Source: Ewingella americana ATCC 33852 (lineage in GTDB: Bacteria > Pseudomonadota > Gammaproteobacteria > Enterobacterales > Enterobacteriaceae). From it: 64,000 nucleotides of DNA. Within the stretch, counting starts at the first letter, position 1; every line of letters begins with the position of its first letter. The DNA lies in assembly GCF_000735345.1 (NCBI RefSeq), contig NZ_JMPJ01000064.1, forward strand, positions 62,001 through 126,000, in the 5' to 3' direction. The position numbers were made by a program, and so were the translations under genes. Under the pieces are notes generated by a model that had not been told where the DNA came from, did not search any database, and saw only the letters and a list, made by a program, of their open reading frames with translations. Shown here in pieces: positions 21,889-32,516 of this stretch.

Positions 21889-22131
21889 ATGCCGAAAAAA
21901 GCTGTAGCACCCGCCAACTTTGAAACTGCTCTGGCCGAACTGGAACAGATTGTCTCTCGCCTCGAATCTGGCGAATTGCCGCTGGAAGACGCGCTGAATG
22001 AGTTCGAAACCGGCGTGCAATTGGCCCGTCAGGGACAGCAGAAATTGCAACAGGCCGAGCAGCGCGTACAAATCCTGCTTGATAGCGACAATGACGCCCC
22101 GCTGACACCTTTTACCCCGGAAGCTGAGTGA
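21889..22131 (+). CDS. xseB: Exodeoxyribonuclease VII small subunit
   Basis: An 80-residue subunit of the single-strand exonuclease ExoVII, which works with XseA (not in the window). The family pattern is plain: [30 protein letters not shown]-type helices at about residues 10–40 and [19 protein letters not shown] after. It is first in the operon and 6 nt ahead of ispA. Confidence 0.96.
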   Translation: MPKKAVAPANFETALAELEQIVSRLESGELPLEDALNEFETGVQLARQGQQKLQQAEQRVQILLDSDNDAPLTPFTPEAE

Positions 22132-22137
22132 TCTGTC

Positions 22138-23067
22138 ATGGCTGATATTGAACAACAAGCCGAAGGCATCGACTTCAGCAGTCAGCTCCGCGCGGTGCAA
22201 AAACGTGTCGATCAGGCGCTGACCACCTATATTGACGCGCAACCTTTTGCCGAAATGCCGCTGGCTCAAGCCATGCGCCACGGGGCTTTGCTGGGCGGAA
22301 AACGCCTGCGTCCTTATTTGGTCTATGCTACAGGTCAGCTGTTTGGTCTGCATTCGGACTCGCTGGACGCCCCGGCGGCCTCGATTGAATGCATCCACGC
22401 CTACTCGCTGATCCATGACGATTTACCCGCCATGGATGATGACGACCTGCGTCGCGGCCAACCGACTTGCCACATTAAATTTGGCGAGGCGAACGCTATT
22501 CTGGCCGGTGATGCTCTGCAAACGCTGGCTTTCACTATTCTGGCCGACGGCCCAATGGGCGAAGTTCGCCTGCAAGACCGCCTCTCCATGATGTCCGAAC
22601 TGGCGGCTGCCAGTGGTATCGCGGGCATGTGTGGAGGTCAGGCACTGGATTTGGCGGCAGAAGGTCAACAGATCGATCTGCAAGCCTTAGAGCAGATCCA
22701 TCGCCACAAAACCGGCGCACTGATCCGCGCCGCCGTTCGCATGGGGGCGTTAGCAGCCGGTGAAAAAGGCCGCGCGGCACTCCCGCAACTGGATATTTAC
22801 GCACAAGCTATTGGCCTGGCGTTTCAGGTTCAGGACGACATTCTGGATGTGATTGGCGACACCGAAAAACTCGGCAAACGTCAGGGAGCCGATCAGCAAC
22901 TCGGTAAAAGCACCTATCCCGCACTGCTGGGACTGGATGGCGCACAAGCGAAAGCCAAAGACCTCTACCAAGAAGCGGTCTCGGCATTAGAACAGCTGGC
23001 CGCACTTTCTTACAACACGGCACCGCTGCACGCATTAGCCCGCTTCGTGATTGAACGCGATAATTGA
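22138..23067 (+). CDS. ispA: Farnesyl diphosphate synthase
   Basis: Condenses DMAPP with two IPP molecules to make farnesyl diphosphate for quinones, undecaprenyl phosphate and heme O. The 309-residue protein has the first Asp-rich motif in HDDLPAMDDDDLRRG (about 98–112) and the second in QVQDDILDVIGD (about 235–246). It lies between xseB and dxs, so the enzyme that starts isoprenoid synthesis and the one that uses its products are coordinated. Farnesyl diphosphate is also the substrate of CyoE. Confidence 0.97.
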   Translation: MADIEQQAEGIDFSSQLRAVQKRVDQALTTYIDAQPFAEMPLAQAMRHGALLGGKRLRPYLVYATGQLFGLHSDSLDAPAASIECIHAYSLIHDDLPAMDDDDLRRGQPTCHIKFGEANAILAGDALQTLAFTILADGPMGEVRLQDRLSMMSELAAASGIAGMCGGQALDLAAEGQQIDLQALEQIHRHKTGALIRAAVRMGALAAGEKGRAALPQLDIYAQAIGLAFQVQDDILDVIGDTEKLGKRQGADQQLGKSTYPALLGLDGAQAKAKDLYQEAVSALEQLAALSYNTAPLHALARFVIERDN

Positions 23068-23153
23068 TATAGCCGGGCCATGGGCGTTGCGACAGGGAAG
23101 CAGCAACGTCCGCGAGGCAGCCTATATGCCGTTGAACTTACTATGAGCAACTC

Positions 23154-25016
23154 ATGAGTCTTGAATTAGCCAAATACCCGACCTTGGCGCTGGCGGAGAA
23201 TCCCGAAGAACTCCGTTCGCTTCCTAAAGAGAGCTTGCCAAAGCTCTGCGACGAACTTCGCCAATACCTATTGGCCAGCGTCAGCCAGTCCAGCGGGCAT
23301 TTTGCGTCCGGTCTGGGCGCGGTTGAACTGACCGTCGCGATGCACTACGTCTATAACACGCCATTCGACAGTCTGGTGTGGGACGTCGGCCATCAGGCCT
23401 ACCCGCACAAAATCCTGACGGGTCGCCGCGACAGAATTTCGACCATTCGCCAAAAAGATGGCCTGCATCCTTTCCCGTGGCGCGGTGAGAGTGAGTTTGA
23501 CACCCTGTCCGTGGGCCACTCCTCCACCTCAATCAGTGCTGGTTTAGGCATGGCCGTCGCCGCCGAGCGCGAAGGCAAAGGTCGCCGCACCATCTGCGTG
23601 ATTGGCGATGGCGCGATCACCGCCGGTATGGCATTTGAAGCAATGAACCACGCGGGTGACATTAAGTCAGACATGCTGGTGGTGCTCAATGACAATGAAA
23701 TGTCGATTTCCGAGAACGTCGGCGCGCTGAATAACCATCTGGCACAGCTGCTCTCCGGCAAGCTTTACTCGCGCCTGCGCGAAGGCGGCAAGAAGGTGCT
23801 GTCCGGCATTCCTCCGATTAAAGAGCTGGTGCGCCGCACGGAAGAGCACCTGAAAGGCATGATGGTGCCGGGCACCCTGTTCGAAGAGCTGGGCTTTAAC
23901 TATATCGGCCCGGTCGACGGTCACGACGTGCTGGCGCTGGTGCAGACGCTGAAAAACATGCGCGAGCTGAAAGGCCCGCAGCTGCTGCACATCATGACCA
24001 AGAAAGGCAAAGGCTACGAGCCAGCCGAGAAGGATCCGATCAGCTGGCACGCCGTGCCGAAGTTTGATCCGCTGTTGGGCACGCTGCCGAAAAGCAAAGA
24101 AGGTTTGCCGACTTACTCCAAAGTATTTGGCGACTGGCTGTGTGAAACCGCCGCCAAAGACAGCAAGCTAATGGCGGTCACCCCGGCGATGCGCGAAGGC
24201 TCCGGTATGGTGCGCTTCTCCAAAGAATATCCACAGCAGTATTTCGACGTGGCGATTGCCGAGCAGCACGCGGTGACCTTTGCCGCCGGATTGGCTATCG
24301 GCGGCTACAAGCCAATCGTCGCCATCTACTCGACCTTCTTGCAACGCGCCTACGATCAGGTGATCCACGACGTGGCGATCCAAAATCTGCCGGTACTGTT
24401 CGCCATCGACCGTGGCGGTATCGTCGGTGCCGACGGCCAGACCCATCAGGGTGCGTTTGACCTCTCCTTCCTGCGCTGCATCCCGAACATGGTCATTATG
24501 ACCCCGAGCGATGAGAACGAATGTCGCCAGATGCTGCACACCGGCTACCACTATCAAGAGGGTCCGGTGGCGGTGCGTTACCCGCGCGGCAATGGGACCG
24601 GCGCGGAGTGTACGCCGCTGGCTTCCCTGCCAATCGGTAAAGGCATTGTGCGTCGCGAAGGCGAGAAGATGGCTATCTTAAACTTCGGTACCCTGCTGCC
24701 AGAAGCCAACGCCGTAGCCGAAAAGCTCAATGCGACGCTGGTCGACATGCGTTTCGTCAAACCTCTTGATGAAGCTCTGGTGCTCGAACTGGCCGCCAGC
24801 CATGAAGTGCTGGTGACGCTGGAAGAGAACGCCATCATGGGTGGCGCGGGTAGCGGCGTGAATGAGCTGCTGATGTCCAAACGCCTGATGGTGCCAGTGC
24901 TGAATATTGGTTTGCCGGACCACTTTGTCTCCCAAGGCACGCAGGACGAAGTCCGCCGCGACATTGGTCTGGACGCCGAAGGCATCGAACGCCAAATCAA
25001 CCTCTGGCTGGCTTAA
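23154..25016 (+). CDS. dxs: 1-deoxy-D-xylulose-5-phosphate synthase
   Basis: Joins pyruvate and glyceraldehyde-3-phosphate to form DXP, the entry to the MEP isoprenoid pathway and a precursor of thiamine and pyridoxal. It has 620 residues (the E. coli length). The thiamine-diphosphate motif [18 protein letters not shown] begins near residue 153. The transketolase central domain includes [15 protein letters not shown] near 366, with the catalytic glutamate. It is 86 nt downstream of ispA. Confidence 0.98.
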   Translation: MSLELAKYPTLALAENPEELRSLPKESLPKLCDELRQYLLASVSQSSGHFASGLGAVELTVAMHYVYNTPFDSLVWDVGHQAYPHKILTGRRDRISTIRQKDGLHPFPWRGESEFDTLSVGHSSTSISAGLGMAVAAEREGKGRRTICVIGDGAITAGMAFEAMNHAGDIKSDMLVVLNDNEMSISENVGALNNHLAQLLSGKLYSRLREGGKKVLSGIPPIKELVRRTEEHLKGMMVPGTLFEELGFNYIGPVDGHDVLALVQTLKNMRELKGPQLLHIMTKKGKGYEPAEKDPISWHAVPKFDPLLGTLPKSKEGLPTYSKVFGDWLCETAAKDSKLMAVTPAMREGSGMVRFSKEYPQQYFDVAIAEQHAVTFAAGLAIGGYKPIVAIYSTFLQRAYDQVIHDVAIQNLPVLFAIDRGGIVGADGQTHQGAFDLSFLRCIPNMVIMTPSDENECRQMLHTGYHYQEGPVAVRYPRGNGTGAECTPLASLPIGKGIVRREGEKMAILNFGTLLPEANAVAEKLNATLVDMRFVKPLDEALVLELAASHEVLVTLEENAIMGGAGSGVNELLMSKRLMVPVLNIGLPDHFVSQGTQDEVRRDIGLDAEGIERQINLWLA

Positions 25017-25030
25017 CCGCCGCCTCACCT

Positions 25031-25060
25031 CCCCTCTTTACGCTGTTAAAGAGGGGAATT
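25031..25060 (+). terminator. Hairpin after dxs, probable terminator
   Basis: A perfect 10-bp stem, CCCCTCTTTA with TAAAGAGGGG (25031–25056), has a 6-nt loop. The tract after it (AATTTCA) is only weakly T-rich, so termination may be partial and let yajO be read from upstream. Confidence 0.6.
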
Positions 25061-25172
25061 TCACACTTACTCCCGCCGTTATCCTGCTCTCCGCCCTGCC
25101 TGAACTACACTTATAGCGTGCTATGAATCTGCACAGGTTGTTCTTGAATAAAAACAACAAGCAGGAGGAATG

Positions 25173-26147
25173 ATGCAACGCATTACACTAGGAAAAACCG
25201 ATCTTAAGGTGTCACGCCTGTGTTTGGGCTGTATGACCTTTGGCGAGCCTGACCGCGGTTCCCATGCCTGGACTCTCCCCGAGGAGAGTAGCCGCCCTAT
25301 CATCAAGCAGGCGCTGGACGCCGGGATTAATTTCTTCGATACCTCCAACAACTACTCCGATGGCAGTAGCGAAGAAATTATTGGCCGCGCGCTGAAAGAG
25401 TTCGCCCGGCGCGAAGACGTAGTAGTCGCCACCAAGGTCTATAACGCCGTCACCGGCCTCAAGCCGGGCCTGTCGCGCGCCTCAATTCTGCAATCCATTG
25501 ATGACAGCCTACGACGCTTGGGTATGGATCACGTGGACCTGCTGCAAATCCATCGTTGGGACTATGAAACGCCAATCGAAGAGACGCTGGACGCGCTGAA
25601 TGACGTGGTGAAATCAGGCAAGGCGCGTTATATCGGCGCCTCCTCCATGCATGCCCGGCAGTTCAAGCTGGCGCTGGAGGTGTCGGCGAAAAACGGCTGG
25701 GCGTCGTTTGTCTCAATGCAGGACCAGTACAACCTGATCCAGCGCGAAGAGGAGAACGACATGCATCCGCTCTGCGTGCAGGAGAATATCGCCGTGCTGC
25801 CGTGGAGCCCGCTGGCGCGAGGCAGGCTGACGCGGCCTTGGGGTGAAACCACCGCGCGTTCGGTTTCCGACGAGGTCGGCCAAAGGCTGTATGACGCCAC
25901 CGAGGCCGCCGACGCCAAGATTGCCGAACGTCTGGAGAAAGTGGCTCAGGACCACGGCGTGCCGCGCGCGCAAATAGCCTTGGCGTGGCTGCTGGCGAAG
26001 CCCGCCGTCACTGCGCCTATCATCGGAGCCTCGCGCCCTGCGCACCTTGAAGACGCCATTGCGGCGCTGCAAGTGAAGCTATCGATAGAGGAGATTGCCG
26101 AGCTGGAGATGGCCTATCAGCCGCATGAGGCGACGGGTTATAAATAA
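25173..26147 (+). CDS. yajO: YajO, aldo-keto reductase
   Basis: A 324-residue TIM-barrel NADPH-dependent oxidoreductase of the AKR superfamily. The catalytic tetrad region is visible: D in INFFDTSNNYSDGSSE (about 50–65), Y in NYSDG, K in VVATKVY near 83 and H in LQIHRWD near 123. E. coli YajO has been linked to xylulose reduction to DXP, which would fit its place after dxs. The start at 25173 gives the family length. It is preceded by AGGAGG. Confidence 0.92.
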   Translation: MQRITLGKTDLKVSRLCLGCMTFGEPDRGSHAWTLPEESSRPIIKQALDAGINFFDTSNNYSDGSSEEIIGRALKEFARREDVVVATKVYNAVTGLKPGLSRASILQSIDDSLRRLGMDHVDLLQIHRWDYETPIEETLDALNDVVKSGKARYIGASSMHARQFKLALEVSAKNGWASFVSMQDQYNLIQREEENDMHPLCVQENIAVLPWSPLARGRLTRPWGETTARSVSDEVGQRLYDATEAADAKIAERLEKVAQDHGVPRAQIALAWLLAKPAVTAPIIGASRPAHLEDAIAALQVKLSIEEIAELEMAYQPHEATGYK

Positions 26148-26166
26148 TCGCGCTCAGCTAAAAGCA

Positions 26167-26206
26167 TAAAAAAAGGCGCTGAAGCCATAAGCTCAGCGCC
26201 TTTTCA
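26167..26206. terminator. Shared terminator between yajO and pgpA
   Basis: AAAAAGGCGCTGA pairs with TCAGCGCCTTTT around a 10-nt loop, between convergent genes. It has an A tract on one side and a T tract on the other. Confidence 0.87.
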
Positions 26207-26220
26207 CATCTTAAATCGGC

Positions 26221-26781
26221 TTAAAACAGGCCAATCGGCCAGTGGTGCCCAATCAGATAGATAATCCCTGCGGCAAAAATCCCGGCGATCACGTCATCAA
26301 TCATGATGCCCATGCCGCCGTGGACATTGCGGTCGAACCAGCGGATTGGCCACGGCTTCCAGATATCCAGAATGCGGAACACCACGAAACCGCCGACGAC
26401 CCACTGCCAATCATTGACCGGCAGCGCCATCAGGGTGATCCACATGCCGACAAACTCATCCCAAACGATGCTGCCATGGTCGTGAACCTGCATGTCTCTG
26501 GCCGTTTGGCGGCAGAGGTAAACCCCGATACAGATGCTGAACATTACCACCAGCGAGTAAAGCTGCCACGGCAGGTAGGTCAGCAGGATCCAGAAAGGGA
26601 TCGCGGCAATCGAACCGGCAGTGCCCGGCCCGTAAGGGAAAAGCCCGCTGCCAAAGCCGGTAGCCAGCAAGTGCCACGGGTTGCGCAGGTTCAGGCGCTT
26701 CTTCGCAGCGGCCATATCTCGTTTATGGTCGCCGGTTTTACCTTTGTAGTTCTCAGGTCGCTTTTTATGGCTAACGGTCAC
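26221..26781 (-). CDS. pgpA: Phosphatidylglycerophosphatase A
   Basis: Removes phosphate from phosphatidylglycerophosphate to give phosphatidylglycerol in the inner membrane. It has 186 residues; the N-terminus is longer than in E. coli and Lys-rich. Conserved blocks are [31 protein letters not shown] (catalytic acidic residues) and [13 protein letters not shown]. The GTG start has AGGAG 7 nt upstream. It overlaps the thiL stop by 4 nt (GTGA), so it closes the nrdR–rib–nusB–thiL–pgpA run. Confidence 0.95.
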   Translation of the reverse strand: MTVSHKKRPENYKGKTGDHKRDMAAAKKRLNLRNPWHLLATGFGSGLFPYGPGTAGSIAAIPFWILLTYLPWQLYSLVVMFSICIGVYLCRQTARDMQVHDHGSIVWDEFVGMWITLMALPVNDWQWVVGGFVVFRILDIWKPWPIRWFDRNVHGGMGIMIDDVIAGIFAAGIIYLIGHHWPIGLF

Positions 26782-27764
26782 ACAACAACTCCTGCTGAAA
26801 AGTGATCAAACCCTTGCCAATCAAGTTCCACCGGCTCGCCTGAACGCAAGAAGGTGATGCCTTCCGACAGCGGAGCCATCTGGCCGACACAGGTAAAATC
26901 AACGCCCAGATGGCTGAGAGCCACGTCCAGCGCGCCACGGTTAATTTCGGGAACGGTGAAGCAAAGCTCATAGTCTTCGCCGCCGGTCAGCGCCCATTTC
27001 AGCGCCTGATCGCCCTCCACGCTGCCCAGCAAGGCTTCTGACAGCGGCAGCGCGTCTAAGTCGATACGCGCGCCACAGCCGCTGGCGGTCAGCACGTGTT
27101 TGAGGTCTGAAATCAAGCCGTCGGAGATATCAATGGCCGAGGTGGCTAAGCCACGCAGCGCCTGCCCCTGCAAGATACGCGGCGTCGGGCGCAGATGGCG
27201 CTGCAGCAGAGTGTCGCGATGCTCGGCGTTATCGACGGTCAGCTGGTCTAGCAACAGGGCCAAGCCAGCCGCGCTGTCACCCAGCGAGCCGGTAACGAAG
27301 ATCCAGTCACCGACGCTGGCACCGCCGCGGGTTAAGGCGCGGTCGACAGGGATCAGCCCCTGAATGGTCAGCGTCATGCTGAGCGGGCCACGGGTGGTGT
27401 CGCCGCCAATCAACTGCATGCCGTAATAATTGAGCTGCTCAAACAGGCTATCGCTGAAGGCTTCCAGCCACTCGGTGTTCACTTCAGGCAAGGTTAAGGC
27501 CAGCGAAACCCACGCGGGATCGGCGCCCATGGCGGCTAAATCACTGAGGTTAACGGCCAGCGCTTTATAGCCAAGATCGGCCGGATCGATTGTTTTGAGG
27601 AAATGAATGCCTTCTACCAGGGTATCGGTACTTACTGCTAATAGCTGCTTTTCAGCGACAGTCAGCAGAGCACAGTCGTCGCCAATGCCTAACTGGACAT
27701 CCCGGCGGGCCGTTCTGTACCGGTTAAAGTAGCGAGCTATTAAATCAAATTCGCCGCATGCCAT
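26778..27764 (-). CDS. thiL: Thiamine-monophosphate kinase
   Basis: Phosphorylates thiamine monophosphate to the active cofactor TPP, the last step of synthesis. The 328-residue protein has AIR-synthase-like N- and C-terminal domains. Motifs include GIGDDCALL near residue 27, [10 protein letters not shown] near 117 and [13 protein letters not shown] near 206. The start [13 protein letters not shown] at 27764 matches E. coli and was preferred to an upstream in-frame start. It couples to pgpA by overlap. TPP serves Dxs in this same window. Confidence 0.96.
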   Translation of the reverse strand: MACGEFDLIARYFNRYRTARRDVQLGIGDDCALLTVAEKQLLAVSTDTLVEGIHFLKTIDPADLGYKALAVNLSDLAAMGADPAWVSLALTLPEVNTEWLEAFSDSLFEQLNYYGMQLIGGDTTRGPLSMTLTIQGLIPVDRALTRGGASVGDWIFVTGSLGDSAAGLALLLDQLTVDNAEHRDTLLQRHLRPTPRILQGQALRGLATSAIDISDGLISDLKHVLTASGCGARIDLDALPLSEALLGSVEGDQALKWALTGGEDYELCFTVPEINRGALDVALSHLGVDFTCVGQMAPLSEGITFLRSGEPVELDWQGFDHFSAGVVV

Positions 27765-27870
27765 AGTAAAATTCCAAATTGAGTCACCCACGTCACTCGT
27801 GCTGTTGCCTCGCTGCGGAAGGTGGGAACCCGCGCCTGCAACCTGAATGATGAGGGAGAAAAATGACTAA

Positions 27871-27886
27871 GGCCGGATATCCGGCC
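27871..27886 (-). repeat. Perfect palindrome in the nusB–thiL gap
   Basis: A 16-nt perfect palindrome built on GGCCGG...CCGGCC lies in the 238-nt gap between nusB and thiL. On the minus strand it is followed 6–7 nt later by TTTTT. It could act as a weak terminator or attenuator inside the operon. Confidence 0.55.
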
Positions 27887-28002
27887 TCAACAGGTTGGTC
27901 AACGCCATGGTAAGCGATGTTACTTCACATAATCTTCAACCAAATTAAAGGCTGTATGACCAACATGCATTTATTGTTGTGACTTGTGAACGCGCAGTAC
28001 TG

Positions 28003-28416
28003 TTACTTTTTACGGATGTGCGGGCCCGCTTTATCCAGTACGCCGTTAACAAATTTGTGGCTGTCTTCAGCGCCGAAGGTTTTCGCCAGTTCGATCGCTT
28101 CGTTAATCGCCACTTTGTAAGGGACGTCCTGACGCTTGCTCAGTTCAAACAGAGCCAGACGCAGGATTGCTCTTTCCACCTGACCCAATTCGTCGAGCTG
28201 GCGAGACAGGTATGGAGCCATCAGCGCATCGAGCTTCTCTGCACTGGTAGCAACACCGGTCAGCAATTCGCGGAAATAGGTAATGTCGACGTCTTTGACA
28301 TCCTGCTCGGTCAGGAATTCTAATTCAACATCGGCAATGTCGTTTTTCGACAACTGCCAAGAGTAAAGCGCCTGTACGGCACATTCACGGGCGCGGCGAC
28401 GAGCAGCAGGTTTCAC
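28003..28416 (-). CDS. nusB: Transcription antitermination factor NusB
   Basis: An RNA-binding protein that pairs with NusE (ribosomal protein S10) on boxA to prevent early termination in rRNA operons. It is an all-helical protein of 137 residues. The GTG start is preceded by AAGGGG at 6 nt, and E. coli nusB also starts [20 protein letters not shown]. It lies 20 nt after ribE. Confidence 0.97.
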   Translation of the reverse strand: MKPAARRRARECAVQALYSWQLSKNDIADVELEFLTEQDVKDVDITYFRELLTGVATSAEKLDALMAPYLSRQLDELGQVERAILRLALFELSKRQDVPYKVAINEAIELAKTFGAEDSHKFVNGVLDKAGPHIRKK

Positions 28417-28436
28417 GGATTTCCCCTTAACTAGAT

Positions 28437-28907
28437 TCAGGCCTTAATAGCCTTGATAACATTAATCATTTCAAGCGCGGTCAGGGCTGCTTCAGCACCT
28501 TTGTTACCGGCTTTTGTCCCTGCGCGTTCAATAGCTTGCTCAATACTTTCGGTAGTCAGCACGCCGAACGAAACTGGGATCTCGCTGTTCAGCGCAACGC
28601 TGGCTAAACCAGAGCTACATTCGCCAGCCACGAATTCGAAATGGGCAGTGCCCCCACGGATGACGGTACCCAGTGCGATAACGGCGTCATATTTGCCGCT
28701 GTTCGCCAGAGCACGAGTTGCCAGTGGCAGCTCATAAGCGCCTGGAACCCAAACTACGGTGATGTTGTCATCGCTAACCTGACCAATGCGTTTCAAGGCA
28801 TCAACTGCGCCAGACAGCAGGCTGTCGTTGATGAAATTGTTGAAACGGGCAATAGCGATTGCTACGCGCGCGTTCGGCGTGGCTACAGCACCTTCGATAA
28901 CGTTCAT
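28437..28907 (-). CDS. ribE: 6,7-dimethyl-8-ribityllumazine synthase
   Basis: Condenses the ribityl-aminouracil from the RibD branch with dihydroxybutanone phosphate, the step before riboflavin. The 156-residue subunit forms icosahedral shells in the family. Motifs: [12 protein letters not shown] near residue 22, GAYELP near 56, and [12 protein letters not shown] near 80–91 with the catalytic histidine. The start at 28907 follows AAGGA and gives the E. coli length. The gene is also called ribH. Confidence 0.97.
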   Translation of the reverse strand: MNVIEGAVATPNARVAIAIARFNNFINDSLLSGAVDALKRIGQVSDDNITVVWVPGAYELPLATRALANSGKYDAVIALGTVIRGGTAHFEFVAGECSSGLASVALNSEIPVSFGVLTTESIEQAIERAGTKAGNKGAEAALTALEMINVIKAIKA

Positions 28908-29110
28908 AGGTTTTCCTTTAAATGGGTTCAAGAGTTCAGCTTTTGACAGCCCCGGCCCAGCCCAGCCGCAGGGGGGCGGATTCTATCATATTATTACCTT
29001 GTCTGGACATGCGATTTATAAACACATTCCGTCAAAAGGCGTAGCAGATAAGCCGAAGCTTACCTGCCGAAGAGTTTTGGCGATGTTTTCGCGGCACTCA
29101 CCCGTGCTGC

Positions 29111-30235
29111 TTAGTACTGAGGTTTCAGGCGCAGACGCAAATCCGCGCCTACCTGACGCACATCGCTGAGGGTGAATTGTGGCGCATCGGACAGGCTTTG
29201 CAAGCCGGGGAGCACACAAAGTGCACGTCCGTTTTCACCCAGTAATTTTGGTGCCATGTAGACAATCAGCTCATCCACCAGACCGGCCTGCAATAGCGCC
29301 CCGGCAAGCTCTGCCCCGGCTTCCACCCAAACGCTGTTTATCTGGCGCTTGGCCAGTTGCATCATTAGCAGCACTAAATCAACGCGGTTGTCTCGCCCCG
29401 GAACCACCCACTGCTCGGTGGATTCAGGCCAAGATTGCTCATCGGCGGCAAGGCGGGCCAGCCAAGTATCGCCCGGCTGATTGACCAGCTTGTGCTGCTG
29501 CGTCACGCGGTTTTGGCTGTCGATAACAATGCGCAGCGGCTGGCGCAAAGACTCCTGCGGATAAATGCGCTGAGTGTCGCTATCCAGCTCGTCCCAGCGA
29601 ACGTTCAGTGATGGGTCATCTGCCAGCACCGTGGCGCTGGAGCTAAGAATCGCCGAGCTTTGCGCGCGGAAGCGCTGCACATCGGCACGCGCGGCGGCGG
29701 AGGTGATCCACTGGCTTTCGCCGGACTCCATCGCCGTGCGGCCATCCAGCGACGCCGCCATTTTTAGCTGCACATATGGGAAACCGGTACGCATACGCTT
29801 TAAGAAGCCGAGGTTAATGGCTTCGGCTTCGCTGTGCATCAACCCATGGCTGACTTCGATGCCAGTCTGTTGCAAACGGTATAGCCCACGCCCGGCGACT
29901 TCCGGGTTAGGGTCTTGCATTGAAGCAACCACGCGTGCGACACCGGCGGCAATCAGGGCGTCGGCGCAAGGAGGCGTGCGGCCGTGGTGGCTGCAAGGCT
30001 CAAGAGTGACATAAGCCGTGGCGCCTTTGGCCTTCTCACCCGCCATGCGCAGCGCGTGAACTTCGGCGTGTGGCCCACCGGCCTTAATGTGATACCCCTC
30101 GCCCACGATTTCGCCATCACGGACGATAACGCAGCCAACATTCGGGTTTGGCGTGGTGGTGAAGCGGCCGAGTCGCGCCAGTTCAAAGGCGCGAGCCATA
30201 TATTTTTCATCTGCATGCAATGATTCTGTGGACAT
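29111..30235 (-). CDS. ribD: RibD, bifunctional riboflavin deaminase/reductase
   Basis: Carries out the second and third steps of riboflavin synthesis. The N-terminal zinc deaminase domain shows HAEVHALR near residue 53 and PCSHHGRTPPC near 79–89. The C-terminal NADPH-dependent reductase domain covers about 150–370. It has 374 residues (E. coli 367). AAGGA overlapping the nrdR stop codon provides the ribosome site, so translation is probably coupled to nrdR. Confidence 0.97.
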   Translation of the reverse strand: MSTESLHADEKYMARAFELARLGRFTTTPNPNVGCVIVRDGEIVGEGYHIKAGGPHAEVHALRMAGEKAKGATAYVTLEPCSHHGRTPPCADALIAAGVARVVASMQDPNPEVAGRGLYRLQQTGIEVSHGLMHSEAEAINLGFLKRMRTGFPYVQLKMAASLDGRTAMESGESQWITSAAARADVQRFRAQSSAILSSSATVLADDPSLNVRWDELDSDTQRIYPQESLRQPLRIVIDSQNRVTQQHKLVNQPGDTWLARLAADEQSWPESTEQWVVPGRDNRVDLVLLMMQLAKRQINSVWVEAGAELAGALLQAGLVDELIVYMAPKLLGENGRALCVLPGLQSLSDAPQFTLSDVRQVGADLRLRLKPQY

Positions 30236-30243
30236 AACTATCC

Positions 30244-30693
30244 TTAATCCTGAAGACGAGCAATCTCTTCGCCGAACTCGCGGATATCCTCAAAGCTGCG
30301 ATATACCGAAGCAAAGCGAATGTAGGCGACTTTATCCAGTTTTTTAAGTGCATCCATAACCAGATTGCCAATCATTTTGGCAGGAATTTCGCGCTCTCCC
30401 GTAGCTCGCAATTGTGACTTAATGTGGCTGATGGCCATTTCAACGTCATCGGAGCTGACAGGGCGTTTTTCCAACGCCTTCAAGAAACCGCGACGCAGTT
30501 TGTCTTCATTGAAGGGTTCGCGAACGTCATTGCTTTTAATCACGCGGGGCATCACCAGCTCGGCCACTTCAAAAGTAGTAAAGCGTTCGTGGCAAACCAG
30601 ACACTGGCGACGGCGGCGAACTTGCGATCCATCGCCAACCAGGCGGGAATCGATGACTTTCGTATCAACAGCAGCACAAAATGGGCAATGCAT
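30244..30693 (-). CDS. nrdR: NrdR, repressor of ribonucleotide reductase genes
   Basis: A nucleotide-sensing repressor that binds NrdR boxes upstream of nrd operons. The 149-residue protein has an N-terminal zinc ribbon with C3, C6, C31 and C34, then an ATP-cone domain (about 49–139). It is the first gene of the nrdR–ribD–ribE–nusB–thiL–pgpA run, 8 nt ahead of ribD. Confidence 0.98.
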   Translation of the reverse strand: MHCPFCAAVDTKVIDSRLVGDGSQVRRRRQCLVCHERFTTFEVAELVMPRVIKSNDVREPFNEDKLRRGFLKALEKRPVSSDDVEMAISHIKSQLRATGEREIPAKMIGNLVMDALKKLDKVAYIRFASVYRSFEDIREFGEEIARLQD

Positions 30694-30897
30694 AGCAGTT
30701 CCTGATGGCGGTCTTGATGGGTGATTAGTTTAGCGCGAAGTGGCGCGACAACAAAGGCTGTCGCTACTTTGGTGCACATCAGGTTAAACTTAACCCCTTG
30801 TTTGAGCGGGAGGAGCCGCACGTTTCCCCCTTCACCCTATGATTTTACAGGCTCTGAGCAACTCGCTCTCAGAGCACAAGAAAAGGAACTCACCGAC

Positions 30898-31467
30898 ATG
30901 ACAGTGCATTTTCGCGCAACTTTAGCCGTTACAGCCCTGCTGGCTTTATCAGGTTGTGCCCAACAAGACCCCCAAGTGACAGAACTGCGGTCAGAAGTCG
31001 GCCAGTTAAACCAAAAATTACAGCGTCTGACCGATTTAGCCAGCGCGCTGGAGCAGCAAACCCTGCTCAACCGCCAGTCAACAGATGGTCTGTATATCCT
31101 GCCTGCGGCGAAAAGCGCGGCGGTGGTGAAGAGTGATATTGGTGAGTTAAGCGTAACCCTGACCAATGTTTCTCCAGATGCCAGCGGTGTTCAAGGGCTG
31201 TTGCGGATCAAAAGCGTGTCGGGGCAGCCACTGCCGCCATTCACCGCCTCGCTGGACTGGGGACAGCTCGACCCGGTCACTGGCAAACCTTTAACTGTGG
31301 ATATGCAAACGCAAAATATCGCCAGCGTGCCGACCCTTCTGCCGAGCGCGGAGCAGGTTATCGACGTGAACTTCCAGAATATTCGCGTCGAAACCTTAGG
31401 TTTTATTCGCCTGCATAACATTCTTGGCCCGGTGCCAGCAGTTCAACAGCCCGCCGCAGCCCAATAA
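30898..31467 (+). CDS. yajI: YajI family lipoprotein (DUF3251)
   Basis: A 189-residue lipoprotein with lipobox LSGC (C20). A short coiled-coil-like stretch (about 28–55) and a beta-rich domain follow. It matches E. coli YajI, of unknown function. The start at 30898 follows AAAAGGA and gives a proper signal peptide; the longer upstream frame is not needed. It is divergent from nrdR. Confidence 0.85.
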   Translation: MTVHFRATLAVTALLALSGCAQQDPQVTELRSEVGQLNQKLQRLTDLASALEQQTLLNRQSTDGLYILPAAKSAAVVKSDIGELSVTLTNVSPDASGVQGLLRIKSVSGQPLPPFTASLDWGQLDPVTGKPLTVDMQTQNIASVPTLLPSAEQVIDVNFQNIRVETLGFIRLHNILGPVPAVQQPAAAQ

Positions 31468-31483
31468 CCGCTTTATCAAAGCA

Positions 31484-31514
31484 TAAAAAAAGCCTCGCAA
31501 TTGCGAGGCTTTTT
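31484..31514. terminator. Shared terminator between yajI and secF
   Basis: AAAAAAAGCCTCGCAA pairs with TTGCGAGGCTTTTT with almost no loop. It sits between convergent genes and is symmetrical enough to stop both. Confidence 0.9.
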
Positions 31515-31534
31515 CATGGCTAATGCTGAACAGA

Positions 31535-32506
31535 TTAAGGCAGGATCGAAGGCTGATCTGCGCCCTCTTTCTCGACTTTCTGCTGCAACATGTGTTCGCG
31601 TTTCATGCCAAGTTTCAGCGCTAACGCTGATGCCACATAGATAGATGAAACCGTACCGATTGATACACCGATCAACATGGTCAGTGAGAAGCCTTCCAGC
31701 AACGCGCCGCCAAAGATGTAGAGCATCAGAACAACCATCAGCGTGGTGGCTGAGGTCATGATGGTACGGCTCAGGGTCTGGGTCAGGGACACGTTCATGA
31801 TTTCGTAAGATGTACCGCGACGGATCTTGCGGAAGTTCTCACGAATACGGTCCGAAACCACGATGGAGTCATTCAGAGAGTAACCAATAACCGACATCAG
31901 GGAAGCGATGATGGTCAGGTCAACCTCGATTCTGAACAGAGACAATACGCCCATGGTGATGATGACGTCGTGCGCCAACGCGATAACCGCACCCAACGCC
32001 AGTCGCCACTCGAAGCGGAAACCGACGTAAATCAGGATACAGATCAGCGCAATCAACAGCGCCATCGCACCGGCCTGAGCCAGATCGCTACCAACACTTG
32101 GACCCACGAACTCAATACGTTTTACTGACGCATTTTTGTCGATGTCGGCGTTGATAAGCCCGATGACTTTGTTACCCAGTTCCTGACCCGCAGTGCCTGA
32201 CGTTGGCGGCAGACGGACAATAATGTCACGGCTGCTACCAAAGTTCTGGACCACAGGGTCGGTGAACCCGGCTTTCTCCATTGATGCACGCATGTCATCA
32301 AGGTTAGCGGGTTGGTCGAGGCTGATCTCAATTACCGTACCGCCGGTAAAGTCCAGACCCCAGTTAAACCCGCGAACACCGATGATCGCGATAGAAACGA
32401 TCAACAACAGACCAGAAATGGCGAAGGCCAAGTTGTCCCAGCGCATAAAGTCGATGACTTTACGGCCGTAGTTCAGTTGTTCAACAGTATATTGTTGCTG
32501 TGCCAC
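31535..32506 (-). CDS. secF: Protein translocase subunit SecF
   Basis: Part of SecDF–YajC, which uses proton motive force to pull secreted proteins across the inner membrane. The 323-residue protein has six predicted spans and the signature [23 protein letters not shown]-like block near 200–225. The GTG start at 32506 was chosen because GAGGAG lies 8 nt upstream and the E. coli N-terminus ([10 protein letters not shown]) follows. The long in-frame extension lies inside secD. It is 10 nt downstream of secD. Confidence 0.97.
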   Translation of the reverse strand: MAQQQYTVEQLNYGRKVIDFMRWDNLAFAISGLLLIVSIAIIGVRGFNWGLDFTGGTVIEISLDQPANLDDMRASMEKAGFTDPVVQNFGSSRDIIVRLPPTSGTAGQELGNKVIGLINADIDKNASVKRIEFVGPSVGSDLAQAGAMALLIALICILIYVGFRFEWRLALGAVIALAHDVIITMGVLSLFRIEVDLTIIASLMSVIGYSLNDSIVVSDRIRENFRKIRRGTSYEIMNVSLTQTLSRTIMTSATTLMVVLMLYIFGGALLEGFSLTMLIGVSIGTVSSIYVASALALKLGMKREHMLQQKVEKEGADQPSILP

Positions 32507-32516
32507 AACGCACTCC

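Noticed and set aside
28932-29110. FMN riboswitch in the ribD–ribE gap
   Set aside because: The gap is short, GC-rich near ribE, and lacks the RFN-element pattern.
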